Assembly: GCF_000510725.1 (NCBI RefSeq)
Contig: NZ_AZNZ01000001.1
Span: forward strand, 664,297-728,296
DNA length: 64,000 nucleotides
Reading direction: 5' to 3'
DNA from: Pseudoxanthomonas sp. J31
Lineage (GTDB): Bacteria > Pseudomonadota > Gammaproteobacteria > Xanthomonadales > Xanthomonadaceae
The notes beneath the pieces were generated by a model. That model had not been told where the DNA came from. It searched no databases and was given only the letters and a program-made list of their open reading frames with translations. Positions 36,847 to 46,038 of this stretch are shown here, in pieces. Numbering within the stretch: the first letter of the stretch is position 1; every line of letters begins with the position of its first letter. Both the position numbers and the translations under genes were made by a program.

Positions 36847-37305
36847 ATGCATCGTGTCCCCTGCCTTGCGCTGTTGCTTGCCGTGATGCTCCCGGCCTGC
36901 GCCGGTGCGCCGGCGGTGGGGCCGCGGCTGCAGGGCGATGCTACGCGCCCGGCCGAGGCCGCCGGCTGGGTGCGCAGCGAGCTGTATTTCGGCGTGGGCC
37001 GCGAAGATGGCCCCTCCACGCGGCCGCAGACCGACGCCATCGACGAGGCGCGCTGGCGCCGCTTCCTGGACGAGGAAGTCACCCCGCGCTTTCCCGACGG
37101 CCTGACCGTGCTCGATGCCTACGGCCAGTGGCTGTTCCGCGGCGACGCCGAGCCGCAGCGGCTGCGCAGCAAGGTGCTGGTGGTCCTGCACGAGGACACG
37201 CCGCAGCGCCGCGCCGACATCGAGGCCATCCGCCTGGCCTGGAAGCGGGCCACCGGCCACCAGTCGGTGCTGTGGTCGCGGCAGCCGGCCGAGGTTTCCT
37301 TCTGA
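36847..37305 (+). CDS. DUF3574 domain lipoprotein
   Basis: 152 residues. The N terminus MHRVPCLALLLAVMLPACAG is a lipoprotein signal with the lipid-bearing Cys near 18. The rest (RSELYFGVGRED, RWRRFLDEEVTPRFPDGLTVLDAYGQWLF) matches the DUF3574 pattern of small secreted proteins. No catalytic motif is evident. It points away from the first TonB receptor and precedes a second receptor by 62 bp, so it may share the regulation of either. Function unknown. Confidence 0.72.
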   Translation: MHRVPCLALLLAVMLPACAGAPAVGPRLQGDATRPAEAAGWVRSELYFGVGREDGPSTRPQTDAIDEARWRRFLDEEVTPRFPDGLTVLDAYGQWLFRGDAEPQRLRSKVLVVLHEDTPQRRADIEAIRLAWKRATGHQSVLWSRQPAEVSF

Positions 37306-37367
37306 CCGGCGCGTGCCGGTCCCGCGATGCACGACCGTCCCGTCTCCACCCCACGAGGAGCCACCCG

Positions 37368-39611
37368 ATGAACCCGTCGCACGTCATCCCGGCCCGGCGC
37401 TGCCGCCTGGCCACCGCCGTCGCCCTGCTGCTGGCCGTGCCGGTGCTGCACGCCCAGGAGGCCTCCACCCTCGATGCGGTGCAGGTCACCGCGCAACGCA
37501 AGGTCGAGAACATCCAGGACGTGCCGGTGTCGATCACCAGCGTGGATGCGGAGAAGCTCGAGCTGTATGGCTCCGGCGGCGCCGACATCCGCTTCCTCTC
37601 CGCGCGGGTGCCCAGCCTCAACATCGAGTCGTCCTACGGCCGCGCCTTCCCGCGCTTCTACATCCGCGGCCTGGGCAACACCGACTTCGACCTCAATGCC
37701 TCGCAGCCGGTGTCGCTGGTGTACGACGAGGTGGTGCAGGAGAGCCCGCTGCTGAAGGGCTTCCCGCTGTTCGACCTGGAGCGTGTGGAAGTGCTGCGAG
37801 GCCCGCAGGGCACGCTGTTCGGGCGCAATACCCCGGCCGGCGTGGTCAAGTTCGAATCGGTGCGGCCGTCGCGGGAGTTCGGCGGCTACGCGAAGCTGGG
37901 CCTGGGCAGCGACGAGATGGTCAACTTCGAGGGCGCGGTCGGCGGCGCGCTGGGCCAGCGCTGGTCGGCGCGCCTGTCGGCGCTGTACCAGCGCCGCGAC
38001 GACTGGGTCGACAACACCCTCGACGGCGCGCCCAACGAGGGTTTCGAGGGCTACGACGAATCCGCGGTGCGGGTGCAGTTCCTGTACGAGGGCGACGCCT
38101 TCGAGGCGCTGCTGAACCTGCACCGGCGCGACCTCAACGGCACCGCGCGCCTGTTCCGCGCCAACATCATCCAGCCGGGCACGAACGACCTGGTCCCCGG
38201 CTTCGACCGCGAAAAGGTCTCGCTGGACGGCGTGAACTTCTCCGACCTGGAGACCTGGGGCGCCAATGCGCGCCTGCGCTGGGACTTCGATGGCCTGGTG
38301 CTGCACTCGATCAGCGGCTACGAGACCGCCGAGTCGCTCAACCGCGGCGACATCGACGGCGGCTACGGCGCGGTGTTCCTGCCTGATTCCGGCCCCGGCG
38401 TGATCCCGTTCGCCTCCGAGTCGGCCGACGGCCTGCCCGACCACGAGCAGCTGACCCAGGAGTTCCGCCTCGAATCGGACAACGACGGCCCGTTCAACTG
38501 GCAGGCCGGCCTGTTCTGGTTCCGCGAGGACATCACCATCCACGGCTTCAACTACGACTCGCTGGCCCCCGGCAACCCGCAGGCCGGCTTCGCCGTGCAG
38601 CAGCAGGAGAACACCGCCTGGGCCGTGTTCGCCTCCGGCGAGTACGACGCCACCGACCGGCTGAAGCTGCGCGGCGGCCTGCGCTATACCCGGGACAAGA
38701 AGGACTTCGCCGCCCAGGTGGTCGAAGGCGCGCCGTTTGGCGCGCCGGTGGGCGGCCCGTACCGGGTGCACACCGACGCCAACGATGTCAGCTGGGACGC
38801 CAGCGTGGTGTACGCGGTGGACGAGGACGTGAACCTGTACGCGCGCGTGGCCAAGGGCTTCCGCGCGCCCTCCATCCAGGGCCGGCTGCTGTTCGCCGAT
38901 CCGGGCGCGCCCAACGGCGGCGTGACCACCGCCGATTCGGAGGAGGTGATCTCCTGGGAGGCCGGCATCAAGGCCGACCTGTGGGACCGCCGCGCGCGCC
39001 TGGGCTTCAACCTGTTCCGCTACACGGTCGACGACCAGCAGATCATCGCCGTCGGCGGCGGCAGCAACATCGCCACCCTGCTCAACGCCGACCGCACCGT
39101 GGGCCAGGGCTTCGAGCTGGACCTGGAGGCGTACCTGGCCGACCAGCTGCTGGTCACCCTCGGTTCCAGCTACAACGACACCGAAATCCGGGACGACACC
39201 CTGGCGGTGGCGCCGTGCGCCGCCTGCACCGTGACCGACCCGCTGGACGCATCCGGCCGCGCCCTGATCGACGGCAACCCGTTGCCGCAGGCGCCGGAGT
39301 GGGTGCACAACCTCAGCGCGCGCTATGGCGTGCCGCTGGCCGGTGGCGAGCTGTACTTCCTCACCGACTGGGCCTACCGCAGCGAGGTCAACTTCTTCCT
39401 GTACGAGTCGCGCGAGTTCCGCGGCAAGTCCTCGCTGGAAGGCGGCCTGCGCATCGGCTACCTGTGGAACCAGGGCGACCAGGAAGTAGCACTGTTCGGC
39501 CGCAACATCACCGACCAGGAGCGCATCGTCGGCGCGATCGACTTCAACAACCTCACCGGCTTCCTCAACGAGCCGCGTACCTGGGGCGTGGAGTTCCGCA
39601 CCCGGTTCTGA
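37368..39611 (+). CDS. TonB-dependent receptor (candidate nucleobase receptor)
   Basis: 747 residues. Signal peptide to about residue 29 (LLLAVPVLHAQ), a TonB-box-like LDAVQVTAQRKVENIQDVPVSIT, plug motifs FYIRGLGNTDFDLNASQPVSLVYDEV, ERVEVLRGPQGTLFGRNTPAGVVKF, and a barrel ending in WGVEFRTRF. It belongs to the Caulobacter/sphingomonad type rather than the LRGLSPDQ type of the other two receptors in this window. AGGAG lies 10 bases ahead of the ATG. The next gene is a purine/uracil-type permease, so purine, xanthine or urate uptake is a reasonable guess, but the hairpin between them argues for separate transcripts. Substrate not proven. Confidence 0.9.
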   Translation: MNPSHVIPARRCRLATAVALLLAVPVLHAQEASTLDAVQVTAQRKVENIQDVPVSITSVDAEKLELYGSGGADIRFLSARVPSLNIESSYGRAFPRFYIRGLGNTDFDLNASQPVSLVYDEVVQESPLLKGFPLFDLERVEVLRGPQGTLFGRNTPAGVVKFESVRPSREFGGYAKLGLGSDEMVNFEGAVGGALGQRWSARLSALYQRRDDWVDNTLDGAPNEGFEGYDESAVRVQFLYEGDAFEALLNLHRRDLNGTARLFRANIIQPGTNDLVPGFDREKVSLDGVNFSDLETWGANARLRWDFDGLVLHSISGYETAESLNRGDIDGGYGAVFLPDSGPGVIPFASESADGLPDHEQLTQEFRLESDNDGPFNWQAGLFWFREDITIHGFNYDSLAPGNPQAGFAVQQQENTAWAVFASGEYDATDRLKLRGGLRYTRDKKDFAAQVVEGAPFGAPVGGPYRVHTDANDVSWDASVVYAVDEDVNLYARVAKGFRAPSIQGRLLFADPGAPNGGVTTADSEEVISWEAGIKADLWDRRARLGFNLFRYTVDDQQIIAVGGGSNIATLLNADRTVGQGFELDLEAYLADQLLVTLGSSYNDTEIRDDTLAVAPCAACTVTDPLDASGRALIDGNPLPQAPEWVHNLSARYGVPLAGGELYFLTDWAYRSEVNFFLYESREFRGKSSLEGGLRIGYLWNQGDQEVALFGRNITDQERIVGAIDFNNLTGFLNEPRTWGVEFRTRF

Positions 39612-39616
39612 CCGCG

Positions 39617-39646
39617 GACGGGGCCGGCGCCGCCGCCGGCCCCGTC
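39617..39646 (+). terminator. Hairpin after the second TonB receptor
   Basis: Arms GACGGGGCCGGCG (39617-39629) and CGCCGGCCCCGTC (39634-39646): a perfect 13-bp stem with a 4-nt loop, 5 bp past the receptor stop. No T-run follows. Confidence 0.65.
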
Positions 39647-39716
39647 GCGCCTTCCCAGCTCCACGGGCCGGCCGGCGCCGTCCCGCTTCCACGCGACCCG
39701 AGCGAAGACCATCCCG

Positions 39717-41330
39717 ATGTCCAATGCCCCCGTCCAGCCCCGCCCCCTGCCCTGGATCGTCGCCGGCGACCTCAACGGCTTCTTCGGCCTGGTGGTCGAC
39801 AACCTGTCCATCCTCGGCTTCATCGCCGCGGCCCTGGTCGGGATCTTCCAGTTCCCGGCGGAGGTCGTGTTCGGGCGCATGTTTCCCGGCACCGCGCTGG
39901 GCGTGCTGGTGGGCAACCTGGTCTACACGGTGATGGCGCGGCGCCTGGCACTGCGCAGCGGGCGCGACGACGTCACTGCCATGCCACTTGGCCTGGATGC
40001 GCCGACCAGCATCGGCATGGCCCTGCTGGTGCTGGGTCCTGCCTATGCCGGCTTCACGGGGCAGGGCATGGCCACCGATGCGGCGGCAATGGCGACCTGG
40101 CAGCTGGGCATGGCCTCGCTGGTGGTGATGGGCGTGCTCAAGCTGGTGCTGTCCTTCGCCGGCGACTGGGTCACGCGGGTGCTGCCGCGCGCGGCACTGC
40201 TGGGTTCCATCGGCGGCGCCGCGCTGGCGCTGCTGGGTTTCCTGCCGCTGATCGAAACCCTGCGCAATCCGGTGGTCGGCATCGCCACCCTCGGCCTGCT
40301 GCTGTACGTGCTGGTCGGCAAGGGGCGGCTGCCATGGCGGGTGCCGGGCGTGTTCGCCGCGTTCGTCGCCGGCACCGCGCTGTACTACGGGCTGGGCCTG
40401 GCCGGCCTGGGCCTGCCGGGTTTCGAACTGCCGCCGCTGCAGCCGCTGGCCTTCGTGCTGCCGCTGCCCAATGCCGGCTTCATCGCCGGACTGCCGTATA
40501 CCGTGCCCTACCTGCCGCTGCTGCTGCCGTTCGGTCTGCTGATGGTGGTCGGCGGCATCAACGTGGCCGAAAGCGCGCGCGCGGCCGGCGACGACTACCG
40601 CACCCGCGACGTGTTGCTGGCCGAGGCGGTGTCCACCCTGGTCGCCGGTTTCTGCGGCGGCGTGGCCCAGACCACGCCCTACATCGGCCAGCCGGCGTAC
40701 AAGCACATGGGCGCGCGCCACGGCTACACCCTGCTGACCGGCCTGTTCATCGGCCTGGGCGGCGTGTTCGGCTACGTGTCGATGCTGGTGCAGTGGCTGC
40801 CGGTGGCGGTGCTGGCGCCGATCATCGTCTACGTCGGCCTGGACATCACCCTGCAGGCCTTCCACGAAAGCCCGCGCCGGCACGCGCCGGCGGTGGCGCT
40901 GGCGTTCCTCCCGGCGATCGCCTACCTGCTGGTGATCAAGCTGGGCAATCCGGCCTGGATCCCGACGGCGACCTTCGCCGCGCTGTACGAGGGCGGCGAC
41001 GGCCACGGCCTGGCCGACCTGGCCGCAATCGTGACCCTGGGCAACGGCTTCATCATCACCGCGATGCTGTGGGGCACGGCGCTGGTGGCGCTGGTGGAGC
41101 AGCAGCCGCGCCGTGCCGCAGCGGTGCTGCTGCTGGCCGCGCTGCTGACCCTGGTCGGGGTGGTCCACTCGGTGGATCCGCGCGGCGGGATCTATCTGCC
41201 GTGGTCGCTGCAGGGCGTGCGCGCCACCATCGCCTGGCAGTTCGCCGCGGCCTACGCGGTGCTGGCGCTGCTGCTGGGCCTGCTGTCGTTGCAGGCGCCG
41301 CGCCCGGCGCAGGCGCCCGGCGCGCACTGA
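39717..41330 (+). CDS. NCS2-type nucleobase permease (xanthine/uracil permease-like)
   Basis: 537 residues and 12-14 membrane helices. WIVAGDLNGFFGLVVDNLSILGFI near the start, a DVTAMPLGLDAPTSIGMALLVLGPAY segment, and AEAVSTLVAGFCGGVAQTTPYIGQPAYKHMGARHGY in the middle fit the AzgA-like branch of the NCS2 (nucleobase:cation symporter-2) family. Transporters of this group carry hypoxanthine, guanine, adenine or xanthine across the inner membrane. No hydrolase for purines is near. The preceding gene is a TonB receptor, giving a possible outer- plus inner-membrane route. Fine specificity cannot be assigned. Confidence 0.78.
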   Translation: MSNAPVQPRPLPWIVAGDLNGFFGLVVDNLSILGFIAAALVGIFQFPAEVVFGRMFPGTALGVLVGNLVYTVMARRLALRSGRDDVTAMPLGLDAPTSIGMALLVLGPAYAGFTGQGMATDAAAMATWQLGMASLVVMGVLKLVLSFAGDWVTRVLPRAALLGSIGGAALALLGFLPLIETLRNPVVGIATLGLLLYVLVGKGRLPWRVPGVFAAFVAGTALYYGLGLAGLGLPGFELPPLQPLAFVLPLPNAGFIAGLPYTVPYLPLLLPFGLLMVVGGINVAESARAAGDDYRTRDVLLAEAVSTLVAGFCGGVAQTTPYIGQPAYKHMGARHGYTLLTGLFIGLGGVFGYVSMLVQWLPVAVLAPIIVYVGLDITLQAFHESPRRHAPAVALAFLPAIAYLLVIKLGNPAWIPTATFAALYEGGDGHGLADLAAIVTLGNGFIITAMLWGTALVALVEQQPRRAAAVLLLAALLTLVGVVHSVDPRGGIYLPWSLQGVRATIAWQFAAAYAVLALLLGLLSLQAPRPAQAPGAH

Positions 41331-41334
41331 ATCC

Positions 41335-41370
41335 GACCGGCGGCGGGAACCCCGCGCGCCGGCGCCGGTC
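41335..41370 (+). terminator. Branched hairpin after the permease gene
   Basis: GACCGGCG (41335-41342) pairs with CGCCGGTC (41363-41370); inside, GCGGG-AAC-CCCGC forms a second stem. It sits 4 bp past the permease stop, and DUF3014 starts 32 bp later. No T-run. Confidence 0.5.
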
Positions 41371-41402
41371 ACACCTGCATGTCCGCAACAGAAGGAGACG
41401 AC

Positions 41403-42230
41403 ATGCAGCAAGCACGCACGCGGCCGGCCCGTTGGCCCTGGCTGCTGGTGGCCATCGCGGTGGCCGCGGCCGCCTGGTGGCTGTTGCGGCCCGCGCCGCC
41501 GGCGCAACCGCAGGCACCGGCGGCGGCCTCCGCACCGGCGACCGGCGACGAACTGCCGCCGCCGCCCATGGCCGGCGAGGACGGGCCGCCTGGCATCCAG
41601 CATCCGGTGGAGCCGCCCGCCGAGGCCGCCGACGCGGCCATCCCCGCCCTGGCCGACAGCGATGCGGTGGTGCTGCAGGAACTGGAGGCACTGGCCGGCG
41701 ACGCCCCGCTCCTGTCGATCCTGGTGCGCGAGCACGTGGTGCAGCGCCTGGTGGTGATGGTCGACAACCTCACCCAGCCGCATGTGCCGGCCACGGCGCT
41801 GGCCTTGCGCCAGGTGCCCGGCGGCTACGCGGTGGTGGAAGGCGAGGGCGGCACGGTGGCCGATGGCGAGGCCAATGCCGCGCGCTATGCGCCTTACGTG
41901 GCCGCCTTCGCCGCGGCCGACGCGCAGCGCATGGCCGCGCTGTACCGCCGCTTCTATCCGCTGTTCCAGCAGGCCTATGCCGAGATCGCCGGCCCGGACG
42001 CGTACTTCAACGACCGCCTGGTGCAGGTGATCGACCACCTGCTGCAGGCGCCGGTGCCGCCGGCCGGCGCGGAGCTGGTGCGCGATGAACGCGGGCGCTG
42101 GCGCTACGCCGACCCGGCGCTGGAATCGGCCTCGGTCGGGCACAAGGCGCTGATGCGGCTTTCCGCCGCGCAACAGGCCGAGGTCAAGGCCCAGCTGCGC
42201 GCGCTGCGCCGGGCACTGGCGCGGCCCTGA
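41403..42230 (+). CDS. DUF3014 domain-containing membrane-anchored protein
   Basis: 275 residues. A single N-terminal helix (WPWLLVAIAVAAAAWWLL, about 13-30) is followed by a proline/alanine-rich linker and a soluble domain. SILVREHVVQRLVVMVDNLTQPHVP, the region around YRRFYPLFQQAYAEIAGPDAYFNDRLVQVIDHLLQAP and the end HKALMRLSAAQQAEVKAQLRALR match DUF3014. No catalytic site is evident. GAAGGAG is 7 bases before the ATG; an upstream ATG at 41379 would skip this site. It lies between a permease and a DUF4166 gene on the same strand. Function unknown. Confidence 0.75.
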   Translation: MQQARTRPARWPWLLVAIAVAAAAWWLLRPAPPAQPQAPAAASAPATGDELPPPPMAGEDGPPGIQHPVEPPAEAADAAIPALADSDAVVLQELEALAGDAPLLSILVREHVVQRLVVMVDNLTQPHVPATALALRQVPGGYAVVEGEGGTVADGEANAARYAPYVAAFAAADAQRMAALYRRFYPLFQQAYAEIAGPDAYFNDRLVQVIDHLLQAPVPPAGAELVRDERGRWRYADPALESASVGHKALMRLSAAQQAEVKAQLRALRRALARP

Positions 42231-42234
42231 GGGC

Positions 42235-42276
42235 CACGGGCGGGCGGCGCGGGAGTATCCTGCCCGCCCGCCCGTG
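42235..42276 (+). other. Inverted repeat between DUF3014 and DUF4166 genes
   Basis: CACGGGCGGGC (42235-42245) and GCCCGCCCGTG (42266-42276) are perfect 11-bp arms with a 20-nt loop, directly after the DUF3014 stop and 13 bp ahead of the DUF4166 ATG. It could be a terminator or a translational control element for DUF4166. Confidence 0.5.
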
Positions 42277-42289
42277 CCGTTTCGCCCCG

Positions 42290-42877
42290 ATGTCCGGCGC
42301 CGCCCCACGCCCGTTCTCCCTGTCCACAGCCGCCGAGCCCACCGTGTTCCAGCAGCTGCTGGGCGCGCCGTTCTTCAACCTCCCGCCGAGCCTGCGCCGC
42401 CTGCATTCGATCCGCGGCCAGGATGCGTTCGCCGGCGAAGTGGACATCGAGCGCGGCCGCGGCCTGCTGGCGCGCCTGTGCGGCCGCCTGGCGGGCATGC
42501 CTCCGGCGATGCAGGCGGCGCCGCTGCGGGTGGAGTTCAGCGCCGATCCGCGGTCCGAGACCTGGCGCCGCCAGTTCGGCAGCCACCGCCTGGCCACCCG
42601 CCTGCGCTGCCGCAAGGGCCTGCTGGCCGAGCGCCTGGGCCCGCTGCAGTTCCGTTTCGCGGTGCACGCGGCCGAGGGCACGATCTACTGGAACGTGGCC
42701 CGCGTGCGCCTGCTGGGGGTGCTGCCGCTGCCGGCGCGGCTGTTCCAGCGCGTGCGCTGCCGCGAATGGGAGCAGGACGGGCGCTACCACTTCCACGTGG
42801 AGGCCGCCCTGCCGCTGGCCGGGCCGGTGATCGCCTACCACGGCTGGCTGGAACCGGCTGCGGACGAAGCCGGCTGA
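42290..42877 (+). CDS. DUF4166 domain protein
   Basis: 195 residues: FQQLLGAPFFNLPPSLRRLHSIRGQDAFAGEVDIERGRGLLARLCGRLAGMPP, EFSADPRSETWRRQFGSHRLATR and RLFQRVRCREWEQDGRYHFHVEAALPLAGPVIAYHGWLEP match DUF4166. In many bacteria the domain is the C-terminal part of a saccharopine-dehydrogenase-like fusion; here it stands alone. No signal peptide. It ends 10 bp from the convergent GIY-YIG gene. Function unknown. Confidence 0.78.
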   Translation: MSGAAPRPFSLSTAAEPTVFQQLLGAPFFNLPPSLRRLHSIRGQDAFAGEVDIERGRGLLARLCGRLAGMPPAMQAAPLRVEFSADPRSETWRRQFGSHRLATRLRCRKGLLAERLGPLQFRFAVHAAEGTIYWNVARVRLLGVLPLPARLFQRVRCREWEQDGRYHFHVEAALPLAGPVIAYHGWLEPAADEAG

Positions 42878-42887
42878 GGCGGCGCGC

Positions 42888-43169
42888 TCAGGCGGGCAGG
42901 TCGGCCGGGCCGGTCTGCAGCAGGAAGGCCAGCTTGCGTTCACGCGGCAGGCGCTTGATCTGCCACTCGGCGCGCGAGGCACTGGCGCGGTCCGGGAACG
43001 GGCGGCTACCAAGCAGGCGCAGCGGCGGGTTGGCCCGGGTATAGCGCGCGCCCTTGCCGGCCAGATGGGCCTGGTAGCGCGCCTCCACGTCCGGGCTGAT
43101 GCCGGCGTACCAGGCGCCGTTGCGGCATTCGATCAGGTACAGGAACCAGGGGCGGGCCGGGGCGGGCAT
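42888..43169 (-). CDS. GIY-YIG nuclease family protein (YhbQ-like)
   Basis: 93 residues. The single GIY-YIG domain starts [47 protein letters not shown]; the first motif reads FLYLIE with the second as WYAGIS, and the Arg and the Glu in [10 protein letters not shown] are in the right places. Such stand-alone UPF0213 proteins (E. coli YhbQ) are linked to DNA repair or are weak nucleases. It diverges from clpB with a 119-bp gap that carries the clpB heat-shock promoter. Confidence 0.88.
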   Translation of the reverse strand: MPAPARPWFLYLIECRNGAWYAGISPDVEARYQAHLAGKGARYTRANPPLRLLGSRPFPDRASASRAEWQIKRLPRERKLAFLLQTGPADLPA

Positions 43170-43214
43170 GGCCGGATTATCCCGAACGGAGGCCGGCCCT
43201 GCGTATCGCCGGGG

Positions 43215-43242
43215 CTTGAAACCGGCCAGGCCAGCCGCATCT
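43215..43242 (+). promoter_or_regulatory. Heat-shock (sigma-32) promoter of clpB
   Basis: CTTGAAA (43215-43221) is an exact -35 match to the RpoH consensus; 13 bases later comes CCGCATCT (43235-43242), which differs from CCCCATnT at one position. Spacing is correct (13-14). The start point would be near 43249, about 40 bp ahead of the clpB ATG. Confidence 0.82.
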
Positions 43243-43288
43243 GGTGGACATCGCCGGCCTCGCCGGCCCCCTCTTCGAGGAATATCCG

Positions 43289-45874
43289 ATGCGGATGGAC
43301 AAGCTCACCTCGCGTTTCCAGCAGGCGCTGGCGGACGCGCAGTCGCTGGCCGTGGGCCGCGACCACAACCTGCTCGAGCCGGTGCACGTGATGGTTGCCC
43401 TGCTGGACCAGGCCGGCGGCAGCACCCGGCCGCTGCTGGCCCAGGCCGGGGTCAACGTGCCGCTGCTGCGCGAGCGCCTGGGCGAGGCCCTGGAGAAGCT
43501 GCCGAAGGTCGCCGGCCAGGCCGGCAGCCTGTCGGTCGGCAACGACCTGGGCCGGCTGCTCAACCTGACCGACAAGCTGGCCCAGCAGAAGGGCGACCAG
43601 TTCATCGCCAGCGAGTGGTTCGTGCTGGCCGCGCTGGAGGACACCGGCGCCGTCGGCCAGGCGCTCAAGGCCGCCGGCGCCGACAAGGCGCGCCTGCAGG
43701 CGGCGATCGACAAGGTGCGTGGCGGCGAGACCGTGCAGTCGGAGAACGCCGAGGACCAGCGCCAGGCGCTGGAGAAGTACACCATCGACCTCACCGCGCG
43801 CGCCGAGTCCGGCAAGCTGGACCCGGTGATCGGCCGCGACGAGGAAATCCGCCGCACCATCCAGGTCCTGCAGCGCCGCACCAAGAACAACCCGGTGCTG
43901 ATCGGCGAGCCGGGCGTGGGCAAGACCGCGATCGTGGAAGGCCTGGCCCAGCGCATCGTCAAGGGCGAGGTGCCCGAGCAGCTCAAGGGCAAGCGCGTGC
44001 TGAGCCTGGACATGGGCGCGCTGATCGCCGGCGCCAAGTTCCGCGGCGAGTTCGAGGAACGGCTGAAGGCCGTGCTAAACGACCTGGCCAAGAACGAAGG
44101 CCAGATCATCCTGTTCATCGACGAGCTGCACACCATGGTCGGCGCCGGCAAGGCCGAGGGCGCCATGGACGCCGGCAACATGCTCAAGCCGGCGCTGGCC
44201 CGCGGCGAGCTGCACTGCATCGGCGCCACCACCCTGGACGAGTACCGCCAGTACGTGGAGAAGGACGCCGCGCTGGAGCGCCGCTTCCAGAAGGTGTTCG
44301 TGGGCGAGCCGAGCGTGGAGGACACCATCGCCATCCTGCGCGGCCTCAAGGAGCGCTACGCGGTCCACCATGGGGTGGAGATCACCGACCCGGCGATCGT
44401 GGCGGCGGCGACCCTGTCCAACCGCTACATCGCCGACCGCCAGCTGCCGGACAAGGCCATCGACCTGATGGACGAGGCCGCCAGCCGCATCCGCATGGAG
44501 ATCGACTCCAAGCCCGAGGAGCTGGACCGCCTCGAGCGCCGCCTGATCCAGCTGAAGATCCAGCGCGAGATGCTGAAGAAGGAGACCGACGAGGCCTCGA
44601 AGCAGCGCCTGGCCGACCTGGAGAGCGACATCGGAAAGCTCGAGCGCGAGTTCGCCGATCTCGACGAGGTGTGGAAGTCGGAGAAGGCTGCCCTGCAGGG
44701 CGCCACGAAGATCAAGGAGCAGATCGAGCAGGCCCGGCTGGAGCTGGAGGCCGCCCAGCGCCGCCAGGACTACGCGAAGATGAGCGAGATCCAGTACGGC
44801 GTGCTGCCGGCGCTGGAGAAGCAGCTGGCCGCGGCCGACGAGGCCGAGAAGAAGGAGTTCCGCCTGGTCCAGGACAAGGTGACCGCCGAGGAGATCGCCG
44901 AGGTGGTCAGCCGCTGGACCGGCATCCCGGTCAGCAAGATGCTGGAGGGCGAGCGCGACAAGCTGCTGCGCATGGAGGAGGAGCTGCACAAGCGCGTGGT
45001 CGGCCAGGACGAGGCGATCCGCGCGGTGTCCGACGCGGTGCGTCGCTCGCGTGCCGGCCTGTCCGATCCGAACCGCCCGATCGGCTCGTTCCTGTTCCTG
45101 GGCCCGACCGGCGTGGGCAAGACCGAGCTGTGCAAGGGCCTGGCCGAGTTCCTGTTCGACAGCCCCGAGGCCATGGTCCGCATCGACATGAGCGAGTTCA
45201 TGGAGAAGCACTCGGTGGCCCGCCTGATCGGCGCGCCCCCGGGTTACGTCGGCTACGAGGAGGGCGGCTACCTGACCGAGGCCGTGCGCCGCCGGCCGTA
45301 CTCGCTGATCCTGCTGGACGAGGTGGAGAAGGCGCATCCGGACGTGTTCAACATCCTGCTGCAGGTGCTGGACGACGGCCGCCTGACTGACGGCCAGGGC
45401 CGCACGGTGGACTTCCGCAACACGGTCATCGTGATGACCTCCAACCTCGGCTCGCACCAGATCCAGGAACTGTCCGGCGACGGTTCGCCGGAGGCCTACG
45501 TGCAGATGAAGGCGGCGGTGATGGGCGTGGTGCAGGCGCACTTCCGCCCGGAGTTCATCAACCGGCTGGACGAGATCGTGGTGTTCCACCCGCTGGACAA
45601 GGCGCAGATCAAGTCCATCGCCCGGATCCAGCTGCACGGCCTGGAGAAACGACTGCACGAGCGCGGCCTGAAGCTGGAGCTGTCGGACGCGGCCCTGGAA
45701 GTGCTGGGCAACGTCGGCTTCGACCCGGTTTACGGCGCCCGTCCGCTCAAGCGCGCGATCCAGGCCCAGGTGGAGAACCCGCTGGCGCAGAAGATCCTGT
45801 CCGGCGAGTTCGGCAACGGCGACACCGTCAAGGTGGATGCCGACGGGGGCCACCTGGTCTTCGCGCGGGCGTGA
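43289..45874 (+). CDS. clpB: ATP-dependent disaggregase ClpB
   Basis: 861 residues, the full length for ClpB. It is a hexameric Hsp100 that works with DnaK to solubilise aggregates. The N-domain spans about 1-145; AAA1 has Walker A GEPGVGKT near 206 and [12 protein letters not shown]; the M-domain coiled coil runs about 410-525; AAA2 has Walker [10 protein letters not shown] near 605 and [30 protein letters not shown]. There is no IGF/L loop, as expected for ClpB and not ClpA. Starts ATG CGG ATG; either ATG (43289 or 43295) may be used. A sigma-32 promoter lies upstream and a terminator follows. Confidence 0.97.
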   Translation: MRMDKLTSRFQQALADAQSLAVGRDHNLLEPVHVMVALLDQAGGSTRPLLAQAGVNVPLLRERLGEALEKLPKVAGQAGSLSVGNDLGRLLNLTDKLAQQKGDQFIASEWFVLAALEDTGAVGQALKAAGADKARLQAAIDKVRGGETVQSENAEDQRQALEKYTIDLTARAESGKLDPVIGRDEEIRRTIQVLQRRTKNNPVLIGEPGVGKTAIVEGLAQRIVKGEVPEQLKGKRVLSLDMGALIAGAKFRGEFEERLKAVLNDLAKNEGQIILFIDELHTMVGAGKAEGAMDAGNMLKPALARGELHCIGATTLDEYRQYVEKDAALERRFQKVFVGEPSVEDTIAILRGLKERYAVHHGVEITDPAIVAAATLSNRYIADRQLPDKAIDLMDEAASRIRMEIDSKPEELDRLERRLIQLKIQREMLKKETDEASKQRLADLESDIGKLEREFADLDEVWKSEKAALQGATKIKEQIEQARLELEAAQRRQDYAKMSEIQYGVLPALEKQLAAADEAEKKEFRLVQDKVTAEEIAEVVSRWTGIPVSKMLEGERDKLLRMEEELHKRVVGQDEAIRAVSDAVRRSRAGLSDPNRPIGSFLFLGPTGVGKTELCKGLAEFLFDSPEAMVRIDMSEFMEKHSVARLIGAPPGYVGYEEGGYLTEAVRRRPYSLILLDEVEKAHPDVFNILLQVLDDGRLTDGQGRTVDFRNTVIVMTSNLGSHQIQELSGDGSPEAYVQMKAAVMGVVQAHFRPEFINRLDEIVVFHPLDKAQIKSIARIQLHGLEKRLHERGLKLELSDAALEVLGNVGFDPVYGARPLKRAIQAQVENPLAQKILSGEFGNGDTVKVDADGGHLVFARA

Positions 45875-45893
45875 ACTGGTGATGGGTGATCGG

Positions 45894-45926
45894 GGCGGGC
45901 GGCGCCTGGGGGCGCCGCCCGCCTTT
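45894..45926 (+). terminator. Rho-independent terminator after clpB
   Basis: GGCGGGCGGCGCC (45894-45906) and GGCGCCGCCCGCC (45911-45923) pair perfectly over 13 bp with a 4-nt loop and are followed by TTT, 20 bp after the clpB stop. Confidence 0.85.
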
Positions 45927-45946
45927 GCGGAATGAGGACATTCCGC
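45927..45946. promoter_or_regulatory. 8-bp inverted repeat upstream of metY
   Basis: GCGGAATGAGGACATTCCGC: perfect 8-bp arms and a 4-nt centre, directly behind the clpB terminator and 92 bp before metY. It may be an operator or a second stem for termination. Confidence 0.4.
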
Positions 45947-45997
45947 GCGGCGATGGTTGGCACTGAAACCGTGCGATCCGTCGCGCCTTTGCTCGGC

Positions 45998-46003
45998 TAT
46001 CTT
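45998..46003 (+). promoter_or_regulatory. Candidate -10 element for metY (TATCTT)
   Basis: CGGCTATCTTCGGCGC lies 36 bp ahead of the metY ATG; no -35 is clear. Confidence 0.33.
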
Positions 46004-46038
46004 CGGCGCTCCTGTCCACCGCAACCGCGAGCGCATCG

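Noticed and set aside
37119..42308. Open frame of 1729 codons on the minus strand across the receptor, permease and DUF3014 genes
   Set aside because: Mirror frame of recognised genes; composition (His, Gln, Arg, Gly) is that of codon-position shadowing, with no signal or motif.
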